From: Wurfbainia villosa | Taxonomy: Eukaryota; Streptophyta; Magnoliopsida; Zingiberales; Zingiberaceae | DNA: 64,000 bases | Assembly (NCBI GenBank): GCA_025175895.1 | Contig: JAKLTH010000227.1 | Span: 1,591,501-1,655,500, forward strand | Reading direction: 5' to 3' | Part shown: positions 36,501-50,678 of the stretch, piece after piece | Numbering within the stretch: the first letter of the stretch is position 1 | Layout of the letters: each line of letters begins with the position of its first letter | Translations under genes and position numbers: made by a program | The notes under the pieces: model-generated | Seen by the model: the letters and a program-made list of their open reading frames with translations, nothing else | What the model was told of the DNA's origin: nothing | Databases searched by the model: none

Positions 36501-37356
36501 AATCATATGTAAAATTTTCAATGATATAACGGTTAGGAAAATCATATGCTTATTATTACTATAAAGATACGAAATGCTTTGAGAAAAGAACTCAAGTTTC
36601 TATTACAAATAAGTCTATCAGAGGATTCTTTCCACCTTCAAAAAGTTTTAAGAAAATCAAACAAATGTCAGATTATACCATCAAAAAATGTGGCACAGAG
36701 CCGTATTTTGATGCAGGACTAATAAGGTCATGGATAAATTTTCCTTGATCTGGTGATCCAACATCAAAAAGTTGTGACTTCTTATGTGAACAGGAAGGTA
36801 TAAGATGAATGGGTGGCTCAGAAATTGAAGAAATCAAAAGAACCAGCGAAGGGAATTGCAATAGAAGCATTAAAAATTTCTACACGGTCAGAATTGTACT
36901 GAATCTAGAGCATTTAAGGTTTCTAATGAGCTATACTAAATGTAACAAGACCTTTTCTTCCTCGTCGTCATCTGCTTCCTCATCCACGCATAGCAACTCC
37001 AGAGGCCCCAACACGAAGATCTGGACAAAGCACCATTCAGAGAATTTTTTTTAAAAAAAAAAAACGGATGCCGACAATACTATTACACTCTTCGAAAGCA
37101 TAACTTGCAGCATATGAAAGCGAATAAGAAGCAGGAGGCGCTCGAAAACCTGAATCTTCGGGAGATCGAGGTCGAGATCGGGGACGAAAGAGCTGGGCTG
37201 GTAGAACCGAAGCCGAGGGCGGTCGGACCGGTCGTAGGCGAAGGAAGGGAAGACAGAGAGAGCGGCGGATGGGGCGGAGGAGGAGATGTAAGATAGAGCG
37301 ATGGAGGGAAACTCCTGCGATGGCCGTTGACTCTGCTGCCCTAGAGGAGCCTCCAT
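21539..37356 (-). CDS. PRMT4: PRMT4/CARM1-type protein arginine methyltransferase, 14 exons
   Basis: Type I arginine methyltransferase that makes asymmetric dimethylarginine on histone H3 and other nuclear proteins. Exons on minus: 37356-37150, 36780-36679, 36401-36293, 34459-34316, 34066-33963, 33825-33727, 33638-33569, 29077-28981, 26705-26651, 24648-24565, 23928-23851, 23018-22915, 22021-21849, 21735-21539. All introns are GT/AG, phases agree, and the product is 540 aa, close to Arabidopsis PRMT4a/b. An N-terminal PH-like region (to about 150) is followed by YFHYYGQLVHQQNMLQDYVRTG. SAM motif I is VDVGAGSG (207-214), with VYAVEAS at 228-234. The double-E loop is SEPMGTLLVNERMLE (275-289; E276, E285). 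The THW loop is at 433-435. The exon 1/2 junction is the least certain. Introns 7, 8 and 9 are 2-4.5 kb and rich in insertions. Confidence 0.92.
23001..23322 (-). repeat. partial duplication of exon 12 edge inside intron 11
   Basis: 23001-23055 spans the 5' edge of exon 12 and its acceptor. A close copy lies at 23267-23322 (TTCATAGAGCTCCTC, then AGTGAATTTTAAGAGAG). The intronic copy keeps an AG acceptor and the first 18 or so coding bases, EEELYE-like. Flanking words (CAACATCATT..TTTATTTAGTAAAT) recur near 23130, 23335 and 23397, indicating serial local duplication. Confidence 0.7.
24940..25115. repeat. 88-bp perfect tandem duplication in PRMT4 intron 9
   Basis: 24940-25027 and 25028-25115 appear identical base for base, so the event is recent. 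No coding content. Confidence 0.92.
26780..26965. mobile_element. MITE-like foldback in PRMT4 intron 8
   Basis: Begins GGGGGCGTTTAGTAG and ends CTACCAAACGT, imperfect inverted termini. The inside is a mirror-like series of TTTTCT/AGAAAA motifs able to fold back. The GGGGCGTTTGGT-type terminus is common in plant hAT-like MITEs (remembered). I see no clear target duplication. It lies just outside exon 9. Confidence 0.5.
28163..28270 (+). repeat. SINE 3' region with Angio-domain-like sequence
   Basis: Contains ACGAAACTCCCGCC, AGGTCATATCACATTGG and CTCTATTATACGCAGTC followed by TTACCGGCATTGCA. It resembles the conserved 3' segment (around GTCTATTGTACGCAGCCTTACC) shared by many angiosperm SINEs, decayed mainly by transitions. 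The 5' part is not clear. It lies in PRMT4 intron 8. Confidence 0.55.
31059..33284 (+). mobile_element. probable solo LTR (2.2 kb) in PRMT4 intron 7
   Basis: Starts TGTTAG and ends CCAACA. Flanks are GACAC (31054-31058) and AACAC (33285-33289), a 5-bp target duplication with one difference. An LTR-like promoter TATAAAAA lies at about 32447-32454, followed by a CT-rich leader. No primer-binding site, polypurine tract or retroviral protein is found, so a solo LTR left by LTR-LTR recombination is the best reading. The 91-aa open frame at 31071-31346 lies inside and matches nothing I know. It could instead be a non-coding LARD-type element. Confidence 0.5.
32447..32454 (+). promoter_or_regulatory. 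TATA box of the solo LTR
   Basis: TATAAAAA followed about 30 bp later by a pyrimidine-rich leader. It would direct transcription on plus, antisense to PRMT4. Activity is unknown. Confidence 0.4.
33834..33982 (-). repeat. 65-bp tandem duplication across the PRMT4 exon 5 splice donor
   Basis: The same 65-bp unit (AGAGAAAA[C/T]TAGATAAG... to ...GAAAGAATGCC) occurs twice with one base difference. It contains the last part of exon 5 and its donor CAG|GTACAC. The proximal donor follows 33963; a second identical donor follows 33898. Using the distal donor would add 65 nt and shift the frame. Confidence 0.85.
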
Positions 37357-39388
<2,032 letters not shown>

Positions 39389-39470
39389 CATCCGCTGTGT
39401 GCATCGAGGTGCGTGCGTACCTGCACTGTACAATGCAATGTACTGTGCACGTGATGTGCACAGACAGACA

Positions 39471-40013
39471 CCCACTTGTAGGGTTGTAAACGAGCTAAGT
39501 CAAGCCAAATTTTGTAGTGTTCAAACTTGTTTGATAAGATAATCAAGTCGAATTGAGTCAAGTCTAAAATTAACTAAGCTATTGAAAATCCTGTTCAAGC
39601 TTGGCTTGAGCTTAAATTGAGTTTGACTTATTTAATGGGTATCATACTTCTAATCAAGCTCGTTTAAATTTGATTTATTTAAACATTATCAAAACTGGTT
39701 TGTTTATTTAAAATTTTATTAATTTAATTCTGATTTATAAATGAATATAAATAAATTCAAAAATAATTTTTAAAAGAGTATAATCATAAATCGGCTTGTT
39801 AATGTTCACGAATATCGTTTACAAATATCGTTCACGAACATTAACAAGCCGAACACATATGTGTTCAAGCTTGTTTATTTAATTTATCAAGTTGTTCAAG
39901 CTTATTTATTAATTGACTTTGTTGCATATTGAACGAATATAAACGAGCTCTTACTAAATCGAACACCAAACTCGTTCATGAATATTTGATTCGTTTACGA
40001 TCCTACCCACTTG
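39471..40013. mobile_element. hAT-type MITE with perfect 8-bp target duplication
   Basis: Element 39479-40005 (527 bp). Termini are TAGGGTTGTAAACGA on the left and, inverted, TAGGATCGTAAACGA on the right. CCCACTTG occurs at 39471-39478 and 40006-40013. Inside, CGGCTTGTTAATGTTC and its exact inverse form a hairpin at about 39790-39855. The 8-bp duplication and termini support the hAT superfamily. No transposase. Confidence 0.85.
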
Positions 40014-40526
40014 GGCGCACAAGGCAGGCGTATATAGAGAATTATAGAGAAGAATCTAATTAACAAATTTCCTCTAGAGCATACCAGCTCTGTTTATATC
40101 GCTGAACATAGTCGAAGCATCCCAGCATTGTCTGAGCGAACAATAGAATCAAGATTAGGAAAATTTATACCACAGCAAGTGAATAATTTATTTTATTAAA
40201 TTACTTTCTAATATATCTAACACATTATATTTTGTTTTCCTAATCGATTTCCTCCAAGTAAATATTTCCACGAGTTTAATTTAAATTAAAAATTTATCGA
40301 TATATATATATATATATATATAATTCATCCATAAATACTTATATTATTCATCGTTCGATTTCTTAGGCTTCAAGAATTGATTATAATGATCACCCGATCG
40401 GACGATGAATAAAGATGTTCATGGATACTTACGAATGAATTGTGTAGGGGAGCATTCCTCATAAATGAGTTGTATAAAGAATCATTTTGTTGGTGCAATA
40501 ATGCCCCGAGCATTTATGTCTTTTAA

Positions 40527-41666
40527 TGTTTGGATAATCATTTATAGTTATGAAATATTTTGTGATCTAACTATGAATATGTCAAATGACAGGAAAATCC
40601 AAGTGTTAAGACTTGATAAAGGAAAGTCCAAGTATGAACTTGGCAAGGGAAGGTCTTAGCGGCGTAAGACCAATCATGTAGTCTTGACGGTGTAAAATCC
40701 AAGCGGACCTTGGCAAAGGAAGACTAAAGGTAAAGTCTTTGCAGTGCAAGTCCAAACATATAGTCTTGGCTGCGTAAAGTCCAAGCAGTCTTTTGGCAAA
40801 AGAGAAACCCAAGACATGACGAAACTGAGGGAAGCTCATGGAAGCAAGCGCAAGAATGAAGGAGTGACAAACTCGGAGGGATCCTAGAGGTGCAAGGCTG
40901 AAGGAAGAGCTAGAAAGTTGAGTCTAAGTCTAGGGAATTTGACTTCAAGTATGATTTGATCATACTTGAAGTGTATCAGTCAACCGATGCTTTATCTCAG
41001 TCGATTGATCAGTCACTCGACTGAAGATGACTGAGTTCTATAACCATCAGTTGACTGCTAAGGTTTGGTAGTCGACTGATCCACCATCAGTGGACTGTTA
41101 ATAGTAGACATCGGCACAGAAGGTTTTTCAGTCAAATGATCGCTTGGAGCACTCGATTGATTACTTAATCAGTCGACTGATCAGAGTCCCGTTGGGCAAT
41201 GACGATCACGGATCCAGTTCGTCAGAAGTCGTTAGATGACATCGGCCACAGCAGCAGTCGACTGATATTGTTCATCAACGGGAAAATCAACATTCTCTCT
41301 AGTGCATGGGGTACTTGAAGAGGCTAGTGTTTGCTTTTCAAACATACTCTCAAGCTCCCCCCATTTTCTTAAGCTTTCTAATTGTTTTTAATTCTCCTCT
41401 TCTCTAATCTTTATCTCCATCATTTGTAAGTAAAATAGTGTCATGTAAGAGAAAGCTTTCTTAGTGGAGATTTGCTTGGATTGATCCACCTTAAGAATCG
41501 TCGTGGAATAGGAGCTTAATCTTCGAACCACATAAAATCCTTCTTGTTAGCGATTGCATTTTTAACTCTTGTTTTATTTAGTATTTGTATTTGCTTCCGC
41601 CAATCGAAATTGTAGAATTCAAGAGAGACTATTCACCCCCCTCTAGCCTTCCAAAGATCCCCAACA
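40527..41666 (+). repeat. 5' LTR of the copia element
   Basis: 1140 bp. It carries many copies of a near-palindromic word CAGTCGACTGA and variants between about 40975 and 41280. It ends at CCAACA just before the primer-binding site. Confidence 0.75.
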
Positions 41667-41720
41667 AGTGGTATCCGAGTCCGGATCGCGTCGGAAGATC
41701 TAACAATCAACCGGAGTACG

Positions 41721-44700
41721 ATGACATTTCAAGAGGGATATAGAACGGTGATCCCTCCATTCTTCGACGACAACGATTTTGGCTATTGAAAAAGTAGGAT
41801 CTTATGAACGATATTGAAAAATGGTTTAGCATTGTAGATGAATTCGAGAAGCCGATCGACGAATATGGAGCACCAATACCAACAAAGGATTGAACTTGGG
41901 AGATGACAAAGAAAGTTCAAGTCAATGCAAAAGCAACGACCACACTTCAATGTGGTCTATCCAAGGAGCAACTATCTAAGGTTGAGCCTTTCAAATCCTC
42001 AAAAGAGCTTTGGGAGAAGCTCATCGAACTCAACAAAGGGTCAAAGGAGACAAGAAGAGTCAAAAGAGACCTATTGATATGCCAACTCCAAAGCTTAGCC
42101 ATGAAGACCAATGAGACCGTGAGTCAAATGCATGGTCGATTCAAGGAGGTAGTCAACGGACTACACGTAATTGGTGAAAAGATCGAAAACTGAGACCTTG
42201 TAAGGTATGTGTTTCAAGCTTTCCCTAGAACAACTCTATAGACATTAATGGTAGATGCTTATAAGGTTTTTAGGAACCTTTCTTTAGTTAAGTTAGATAA
42301 ATTTTTTTATGAATTTGAGTTGCATAAACAAGCTAACACTTCTTCGAAATAAAAAGGTATAACTCTTGTTGTAGGTAAGAAGGAGAAGAAGGAAGTCTCT
42401 CCATCATCCGAGTCGGAGGAAAAATCTTTAAGTAGCGATGAGGAGCTATCAGCTAGTGAGGTGGCTCACTATGTGAAGAGATTTGGTGAGAGATCATAGA
42501 AGCTCACCAAGAAAGATGTGAGAAGAATGTTCCAATCCTCAAAAGATAAACCCTCTAGTAGTTCAATTTCTACTCCTAATGTTACTTGTTATTGTTGCAA
42601 TAAAAAGGGGCACATTAAGGCAAATTGCTCGTATCTAAAGAAGGAGTAAAAGGAAAAAAAGAAGGAGGTCATGGTAGCACAAACATGGGATACACAAAGC
42701 TTAGAAGATTCATCGGATGAGGAGGAGTTTTGTCATGTCACACGCAACTTAACACTCATGGCTTCGGAAGATGAAGTCGGAAGCTCGAGTGAGGAGTCAT
42801 TATCATCATCATCAAGCGACGAATCGTTCTCTAGTGACAAGGAGGTAAAAAACTCTCCTATGATAGAATTATTGTACAAAATCATTGCATACCTTCAAAA
42901 TGCATTAAATAGATCAAAATCTAAGATTAAGGATTTAAAAATATAAATCAAAGAAATAATAAATGTAGAACCTTCTTGTAATGATGCATGTTCACTTAAG
43001 GATGAAAATGATTAACTTAAAAAGGAAATAGGTGAATTAAGAGCATGTTTAGAGAAATTTATAAATGACTCAAAATATCTAGACATGATACTTAGGAACC
43101 AAAGGGTTATTTACAACAAGACCGAAATAAGATATAGACATAAGAAAAAGGGAATAGCCTTTGCCTCCCTAAGGAGTAGAAAAGCAACACTTAGAAGGAA
43201 GGTTAGAAAGGCTTATGTTCCAAAGAAATTTCTAGTTGATGCTACCAGTCCTAAAATTTGGGTACCTAAGGCTTGTGTTTTTCATGTTGTATAGGTAGGT
43301 GAATCGGGTATATGGATTGTGGATAACGGATGCTCAAGACATATGACCGAAGATGTGAGCAAAATTTTCACATTCAACTACATTAGCAAAGAGACCATAT
43401 CTTTTAGAAATAGTGGTAAACTCAAAATCCTAGGTAAAAGCACAATTAAGGTATCCCCAAACCTTATTATTCATAAAGTTTTTTTAGTCAACAACATGAA
43501 ATTTAACTTGCTTAGTATTAGTCAACTTTGTGATGCAAATTTTAATGTTGAATTTAGTTCCACAAAGTGCTTTACTAGACACAAGGAATTAAATGATTGC
43601 ATGTTAGTAAGATATAGAAAATCAAATATTTATTATGTTATTTTATTCTATGCTTCTAACATTTCTCCTAAGTGTGTTATGACAAAAGAATAATAAAGTT
43701 GACTATGACATAGGAGATCAAGGCATATCAACATGAAAAACATAGTCAAAGTAGCTAAATTGAAGCTAGTAAAGCGATTGCCTAAAGTGAAGTACATTAA
43801 AGATAAGCTGTGTGATACATACCAAGAAGGAAAACAATCAAAATCATCACACAAGAGTAAAATTTTAACTAGTACTTTCTTACATTTAGAGCTTATTCAT
43901 TTAGATTTATTTGATTGTCATAGTAGTCTTTCCTTGAATAGTAGTAAATATTGTTTAGTTATAGTTGATGATTATTTTAGATATACTTTGGTGTATTTTA
44001 TGAAACATAAGAATAATACCCTAGAAATAATTATAGGATTTAGCAAAAGAGTAGAGAATGAAAGAAATCTCAAAATCAATCGGATTCGTAGTGATCATGA
44101 TGGAGAATTTGAGAATTCCAATTTCTCCAAATTTTGCTCAGAACAAGGGTACAAGCATGAATTCTCTTATCCTAGAATACCCTAACAAAATGGGGTGGTG
44201 GAAAGGAGAAATTGTGCCCTACAAGAGGCGACTAGGACTATGCTTAATGGATACTCATTACCTAGCTATTTGTGGGTGGAAGCGGTTAATATCACTTATT
44301 ATATCCAAAATAGAGTCCAAATCCATAGGTTTTTAGGTAAAACTCCATTTGAATTATGGAATGACACAATTCCAACAATTCATTACTTTAAAGTCTTTGG
44401 ATGCAAAGATTACATCTTAAATACCAAGGACAATTTAGGAAAATTTGATTCCAAAGCGGATGAAGGAATCCTAGTTGGATACTCATCCACTAGTAGAAGC
44501 AATAAAGTCTACAACAAGAGAACACAAACAGTTGAGGAATCTTTAAATGTTCAATTTGATGAAAACTCTACTACTTACCTTAGGAAATCCTCCATTAATA
44601 ATGATATCAATGACAAAACTCAAGATATTACCCATAAGCTTCAAACCTTGACCTTATAGGGTAATGATTAAGGGGGGAGGATTAGTGAGTAATAATCAAG

Positions 44701-45694
44701 GAGGAGTGAGAGGAGATTTCGATGATGAAAAGATATAATTGAGGATAGTCATGTTCAAAATCAATTTGATACACCTCCTAGAACAATAAGAGTTCATCAA
44801 AATCATCATTTAGACCAAGTTGTAGGATAATTATCTCAGGGTATTAGAACTAGGTTTTTACATATAGCTCCCTCTAGTCAAATAGTTCTCATCTCTCAAA
44901 TTGAGCCCAAATCAATCAATGATGCATTACTTGATCTGGATTGGATTTTAGCAATGCAAGATGAATTGACTCAATTTGAAAGGAGTTAAGTATGTGAGCT
45001 AGTCCCTAGACCCAATGATAGCACCATTATTACTACAAGATGGGTTTTTAGGAACAAATTAGATGATCAAGATAACATAACAAGAAATAATGCTAGGTTA
45101 GTTGGAAGAGACTTTAATCAAGTTGAAGGACTTGACTATGATAAAACTTATGCCCCGGTTGCTATGTTAGAATCAATTAGGATCCTATTAGGATATGCCT
45201 CTTATATGGGTTTTAAACTTTATTAAATTGATGTAAAGTCGGCATTCCTGAACGGGTTCATTAAGGAATAAGTATATGTAGAACAACCTCCCGGATTTGA
45301 GAGTATAGACTATCCAAACCATGTATACAAGCTTAGAAAAACTTTATACGGGTTAAAACAAGCTCCCCGTGCTTGGTATTAAAGATTATCATCTTTCTTA
45401 GTTTCTAAGAGATTTAGAAGGGCTCAAGTAGATCAAACTCTCTTTATTAAGTCAAAGTCAAAGGATATCATTGTGACCCAAGTGTATGTAGATGACATCA
45501 TTTTTGGGTCAACAAATGATGAACTTCTTCAAGACTTCATCAAAAATATAGAGAATGAATTTAAAATGAGTTTAGTTGGAGAATTAAATTTCTTCCTAGG
45601 TTTACAAGTCAAACAAACAAATGAAGGAATTTATATATACCAAATCAAATATGCTAAAAAAATAATTAAAAATTTTGATTTGGAAAATACTAAG
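41721..45694 (+). pseudogene. copia gag-pol polyprotein, degenerate
   Basis: Gag from ATG at 41721, with a capsid-like region (KELWEKLIELNKGSKE) broken by several stops and a CCHC zinc knuckle CYCCNKKGHIKANC at about 42588. Protease site at about 43310 reads WIVDNGCSRHMTED, where the family usually has DSG, so the catalytic triplet is altered. Integrase at about 43730-44600 with LIHLDLFDC, RSDHDGEFEN and GVVERRN. Reverse transcriptase at about 44930-45694 with WVFRNKLDD, KSAFLNGF, LYGLKQAPRAWY and catalytic YVDDIIFG. Several in-frame stops lie in conserved blocks. Not functional. Confidence 0.85.
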
Positions 45695-47137
45695 TGTTAG
45701 GAATATTGGAACGGCTAGAGGGGGGTGAATAGCGTAGATGAAATTCGATCGCGTTTGTGTCTACAATTTCGTTAGTGCGCAGCGGAAATAGAAATAATAA
45801 AAGCAATAACGAAATAGACAACAAGCTAACACAATGATATAACGTGGTTCGGAACCGCACGGTTCCTACTCCACGGATCGAGCTCTAAAGAGCCCTAGTG
45901 ATGCACACACACTCACTAATGATAAACACTCCTTCTCGACACAAGTCGGAGGCGGAGAAACCCCTTACAATAGATCTTACAACAGTAAGAACGAAATACA
46001 AGCAATATACAATGTAAATATGAAATACAAGTAAAGAAAAGACTTTACAACACTTGTTTTGATTGCTTGAATGCTTGGTTGCTTGCTTGCACTTGGAGAC
46101 CTGATTTGCACCAACAAATCGCCCCAATAGCCCTCAAGAACTATTGCTTTTTCCTCCATCACGAGCTCCATATATAAGCTTCAACTGTCTTTGGAAAAAG
46201 TCTATCGATCGATTGATCGGGACCATCGATCGGTGATGCCCTTATTGTCGTGAGACAACGGCTAGTTCACGTTGGATAAGTCCAGCGGAACTACCATCGA
46301 TCGGTGATTGTGACCATCGATCGGTGATGGAGTCCTCACTCGACGATCGAGTCTCGACTCCGATACGTGGCGAATTCTCGAGCACGGTCGGTGATCACGA
46401 TCGATCGATTTGCTCGGCCATCGATCGGCCCCCAACCTATGGCGATCGATTTGCTCATAACCCGCGATCAAACCCTAGTTGACTCGGTCGATCCACATGA
46501 CGCGGTCGGTGACACACCTCGAACATGAGGTTTTAACTCAAGTATGGTTCCCCCATACTTGCTAGACCACCCTTAGCCTAGACCTAAGCCTTCTAGCCAC
46601 CTCCATCAGCCTCGCGCCTCTCGGATCCCTCCAAGTCATCCATGACTTGTTCATCCATCGCGCTAGCCTTCAGGTGCTTCCATCGGCTATGTCATGCTAA
46701 CGGTGTCTACACTGCCAAGACTCCGCTTGGACTTTACGCCGCCAACCATTGGACTTGTGCTGCCAAGACTACCGCTTGGACTTTACGCCGCCAATATTAA
46801 TCCCCTTGGACTTCAAATGTCAACCCATGTTGGGCTTTCCATGCCAAGACCATGCTTGGACTTTCCTTGCCAACCCATGTTGGACTTCTCAAATGCCAAG
46901 ACCATACTTGGACTTTCCCTGCCAACCCATGTTGGACTTCTCAAATGCCAAGACCCATGCTTAGACTTTCCCTTGCCAACCCATGTTAGACTTTTCATGC
47001 CAAGTACCCATGACTTGGACTTTACCTTGACAATTACATTGTCATATGTTTTTGTTGAAACATCAAAACACATCAAAACATTACTCGAGCCAAACTCGAG
47101 TCCTGGTCAATCGTGACCTGGGCCGATTGCACCAACA
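45695..47137 (-). repeat. 3' LTR of the nested element
   Basis: 1443 bp, partner of 50679-52131 with many small indels and substitutions. It contains a tandem array of about 55-60 bp units (CCAACCCATGTTGGACTT / CCAAGACCATGCTTGGACTT) at about 46800-47000. The array produces long open frames in both LTRs. Confidence 0.85.
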
Positions 47138-48980
47138 ATCTCCCCCTTTTTGATGTTTGACAAAAACCAAACAAATTATTGAGTTAGAACACTAACTCAA
47201 ATCCCTTACCAATTATCCCAAATTGGTAATCTTAAGTGTTCTTCCCCAAACATTCTCCCCCTTTTTAACTAACATAAAAAAAAGGTCTTCTCTCCAAGGA
47301 GATCAATGTCTCATGTCCCAATGAGATCTTACAATCTCCCCCTTGGTCTAAAAATATCTAGGATGCCTACCATCTTTCTAGTGATAAGTCACATATCACT
47401 CAAGAGAGACAATCCTATTCACTCTCCCAATTTCCAAATTGGGTATCACAAAAACTCATTTTTCCTTTCCATAAGGAAAAAATACCATTCATCATCCCAT
47501 GATGAATTCCTTCCCCTAAAGGCTTGCTCTCCCCTTACCATTGCACCAACAATGTCCTTAGAAAGTCCCTAAGCCAATAGGAATTCTAAACCATCAAAAA
47601 TAAGGTTAGAAATTCAACATTGAACTTTCCAACACCTTAAAATTGATACAAACCCTAAATACTTCTCCTAATCCATATCCAATGGATTTTCACCCTTTAT
47701 AATGCTTCCCAAAGCATATCCTAGGGTTATGAGTGATTAGGGACCATAATCGTAGCTGAAATCGAGTTAAACAACCATAGTTTTCTCGAAATCAGACAAT
47801 CAGTCGAGTGGTTCAGCTACGATCGGTGATGTATCATCGATCATTGCCCTAAGCGATCGGTGATAACGAAAATCTCGATGATTTTCGCTATCGTAAATGA
47901 TTTCAAAATCATAACTAATTATACGATATCGAAAAATCACAAATTTGATACGTATAACACTTATGACTAATACAATGGGTGAAAAATGTTTGAAAATTAT
48001 TTTACCCATAAAATAGTGAAATTGGCACAAAGTTCAAAACCATTGAAATTTTCAATGTTTTGGTCCTACTTTGTATCAACTTCATCAATGGTGATTGCTA
48101 TCAAAAGATAGACTTCACCAAGGTTTTCTAAAATGATTTTAAAATGTTTTCAAAACCTTATCTTGGATCATATTCCTTGGGCTCTATGTACATGACTTGT
48201 ACACAAGCTTTCCCAATGATCCACCAATAAAATTAGATGAGTTTTGGTTCAACTAGATGCAAAAACTATGCACCTTGAACTCAACTCATATCCTAGCATC
48301 TCACATGTATCTAGGGTGTAAATACACATACATGTCAATTGGATGTGAGATGTGAGTTTTGTTCTCCCTAAATTAGGGTTTCATGTATTTTTCTAAGGCA
48401 ACTCTACTTGATTCCCTTATAAATGGGACTCCAAGTCATGCCATAGTCCTTAAATCAATTTCAATCAAAATTTTCTTAAATGCATGAATGATTATGACAT
48501 TAATGATGATATAAATAAACACATGCTCATAATCATGATGTCATGACATATGATGTAAAACTAAGCATACATGACATTAACCTAAAACCTAAGCATACTC
48601 ATGACATATAAAATCATAGAAATAGGCATGATGTCATGACATGGCATATAGCAATCAAAGCAGGACATATAAAATATATAGGTATAATAATACCTAAATT
48701 TTAATATTAATTGCCATTTCATATAATTAATTGCATTTTTCCATATTTCTAGTTTTCTCCCAAGTGTGCCAAAAATCCAAAATGTCACACTAACTTCTAA
48801 ACCTAAATTGTGCCAATTTTGATCATTTTATCAAACTTCTCAAGTAATATTGGCACATCCTATAAACTTTTAGGATTAAGACTTAAATGTTTTTCCAAGG
48901 CAACCATATCCTTGAAAATAACCTAAAGTGCCACCTTTATTATGGTTGAGTTAACTACCCATCCAATCAAGGTTGGCACA
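47138..48980. other. non-coding interior of the nested element
   Basis: AT-rich sequence between the polypurine tract and the gag remnants. In the element's orientation this is where pol would be expected. I found no reverse transcriptase, integrase or protease motif on either strand. Confidence 0.55.
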
Positions 48981-48992
48981 CCCTAAAACCAT

Positions 48993-50620
48993 CTAGCGTG
49001 AATCAATCACGCTCTTAGGAACCCAAAACCGATTTGAGCTCCTAGGGTTAATTAGGTATTCCTTAGGGATAACCTCCCTAGATACCTTCCTAATGACCTT
49101 CCTAGGCTTATTAGCCTTGGTCATTTTGGTCTTGCCTAGGTTAACCTTAGGGATTGCCTCCCTAACAACCTTCTTAGTGGCCACCCTAGGTTTCTTCGAA
49201 ACCTTGGCCACTAGGCACAAACCTTGGTCAACTCTAGGATGACTTCCCCATTGACCTTGGTCTTCCTAGATTCCAGTTAGTGTTCCATAGTCAAATGGAA
49301 CACTATGGTAAGCCACCTTAGGCTTAGGTTTTGACCCAAACCCTTCTTGCCTTTGGTTGACTTTTAGTCTTTTAGATCCTACTTGTTGACTTTGATTATT
49401 TGACCTAAAAGTTTGACCAATTGACCCTTGCATTTGATTTTGCATAATGTTGAGGGTCTTTTCAAGTTTTTCAAGCCTTGACCTCAAGGCTTGATTTTCC
49501 TTTTCTAATATCTCAATTTTTGATTTTTCATTTTCTCTTGAGATATTTCTATTTCTAGGCATATGTCTAGATTCCTTAGCATTAAAGCCTAGATGTTCTC
49601 CTATTTTCTTAATGCTTTCTTAGGTAATATATTTTTAGGACATTAGTCCCAAATTTCTTCTTATTTCCTAAGTGAACACTCTTAGCACCTAAACAAAAGT
49701 ATTTATTTCTATTAGCATGCTTTTCATGGCAAATTGCAAGAGAATTAAAATTCCTAGCATGCTTTTGACTTTTAAATTTAGAAGATGCATTATTGAAATA
49801 TACCTTAGGGTTTGCCTTGGAGGCTCCCCTACATGTATAGCTCCTTCTGGGTCTTTTTGCTCCCTAGGGCATTGATTTCGTAATGCCCCTTTGCGGCACT
49901 TGAAGCAAATGACTTGCTCCTTGCTTTTCTTGAGCATTGGGAACACCGCTTCATTGACTATTTGTGCCAGGAGCTTTCTTAATCTTCTTTGGGCACTTGC
50001 TCTTGTAGTGCCTTGCTTCCCTACACTCAAAACATATTATATGCATTTTATTATTAACACATATGTTTGAGTTACCTAGGTAGTGGTGGAGGCCGGAGTT
50101 GGATTTTGAGCTTCTCATCTTGACCGGATGTTGAAGGCTCTTCTTGAGGTTGCTCCGCATAGAGGATGGTCTTTCCTCCTCAATCCTAGAAGTGGATGCT
50201 CTTCCACTTCTTCCACCTCTTCTTTCTCCGATCCGAAGTTGACTCCATCTCATCTTCCGATTCTCACTTTCACTTGAGGATGAACTCTCTTCATGGAATC
50301 TTGCCAATTTCTCCATAGCTCCTTGGCATACATGGTAATCCCCTAGCTTGCACAAAATATCATTAGAATTAAATCTTCCAAAAGTTTTGCTACCTTAACT
50401 CGGTCTTGAGCTATGCTGCTCTGGGTCCACTTTTTCAATTTTAGGACATTTCCTTCTTATCCCTAGGGGTTCAAGACCTTCAATGAGGATGAACCAATCC
50501 TCTATGTTCATCATCAAGAATGTTTCCATTCTGCCTCCATGCCTGAAAATCTTCCGATCATACGGAGGTGGAGTGTTGATTTCCCATCCAAGCTTGTCTT
50601 GAATTCCATCTTCACCCTCT
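48993..50620 (-). pseudogene. gag remnants of the nested element
   Basis: Minus-strand fragments in several frames. The beginning is PPPYDRKIFRHGGRMETFLM near 50520-50590, a usual copia gag start. A CCHC zinc knuckle CFECREARHYKSKC lies at about 50000, and a second, broken cysteine motif CFKCRKGALRNQC near 49900. A coiled-coil-like stretch (EKENQALRSRLEKLEKTL) lies at about 49450-49520, and a basic C-terminal region at about 49000-49220. Frameshifts separate the pieces. Confidence 0.7.
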
Positions 50621-50678
50621 AGCCTTTGCCTTAGCTCCTGCTGTTAATCCGTGAGAAGAGCCCTGGCTCGATACCACT

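Noticed and set aside
46800..47000. Regular repeats that might suggest a CRISPR array
   Set aside because: Contiguous tandem LTR units without unique spacers in a plant nuclear sequence.
46694..47116. 140-aa frame conserved at 51664-52110
   Set aside because: Both lie at equivalent places in the two LTRs of the nested element and are built of tandem LTR units. Conservation reflects LTR identity, not coding.
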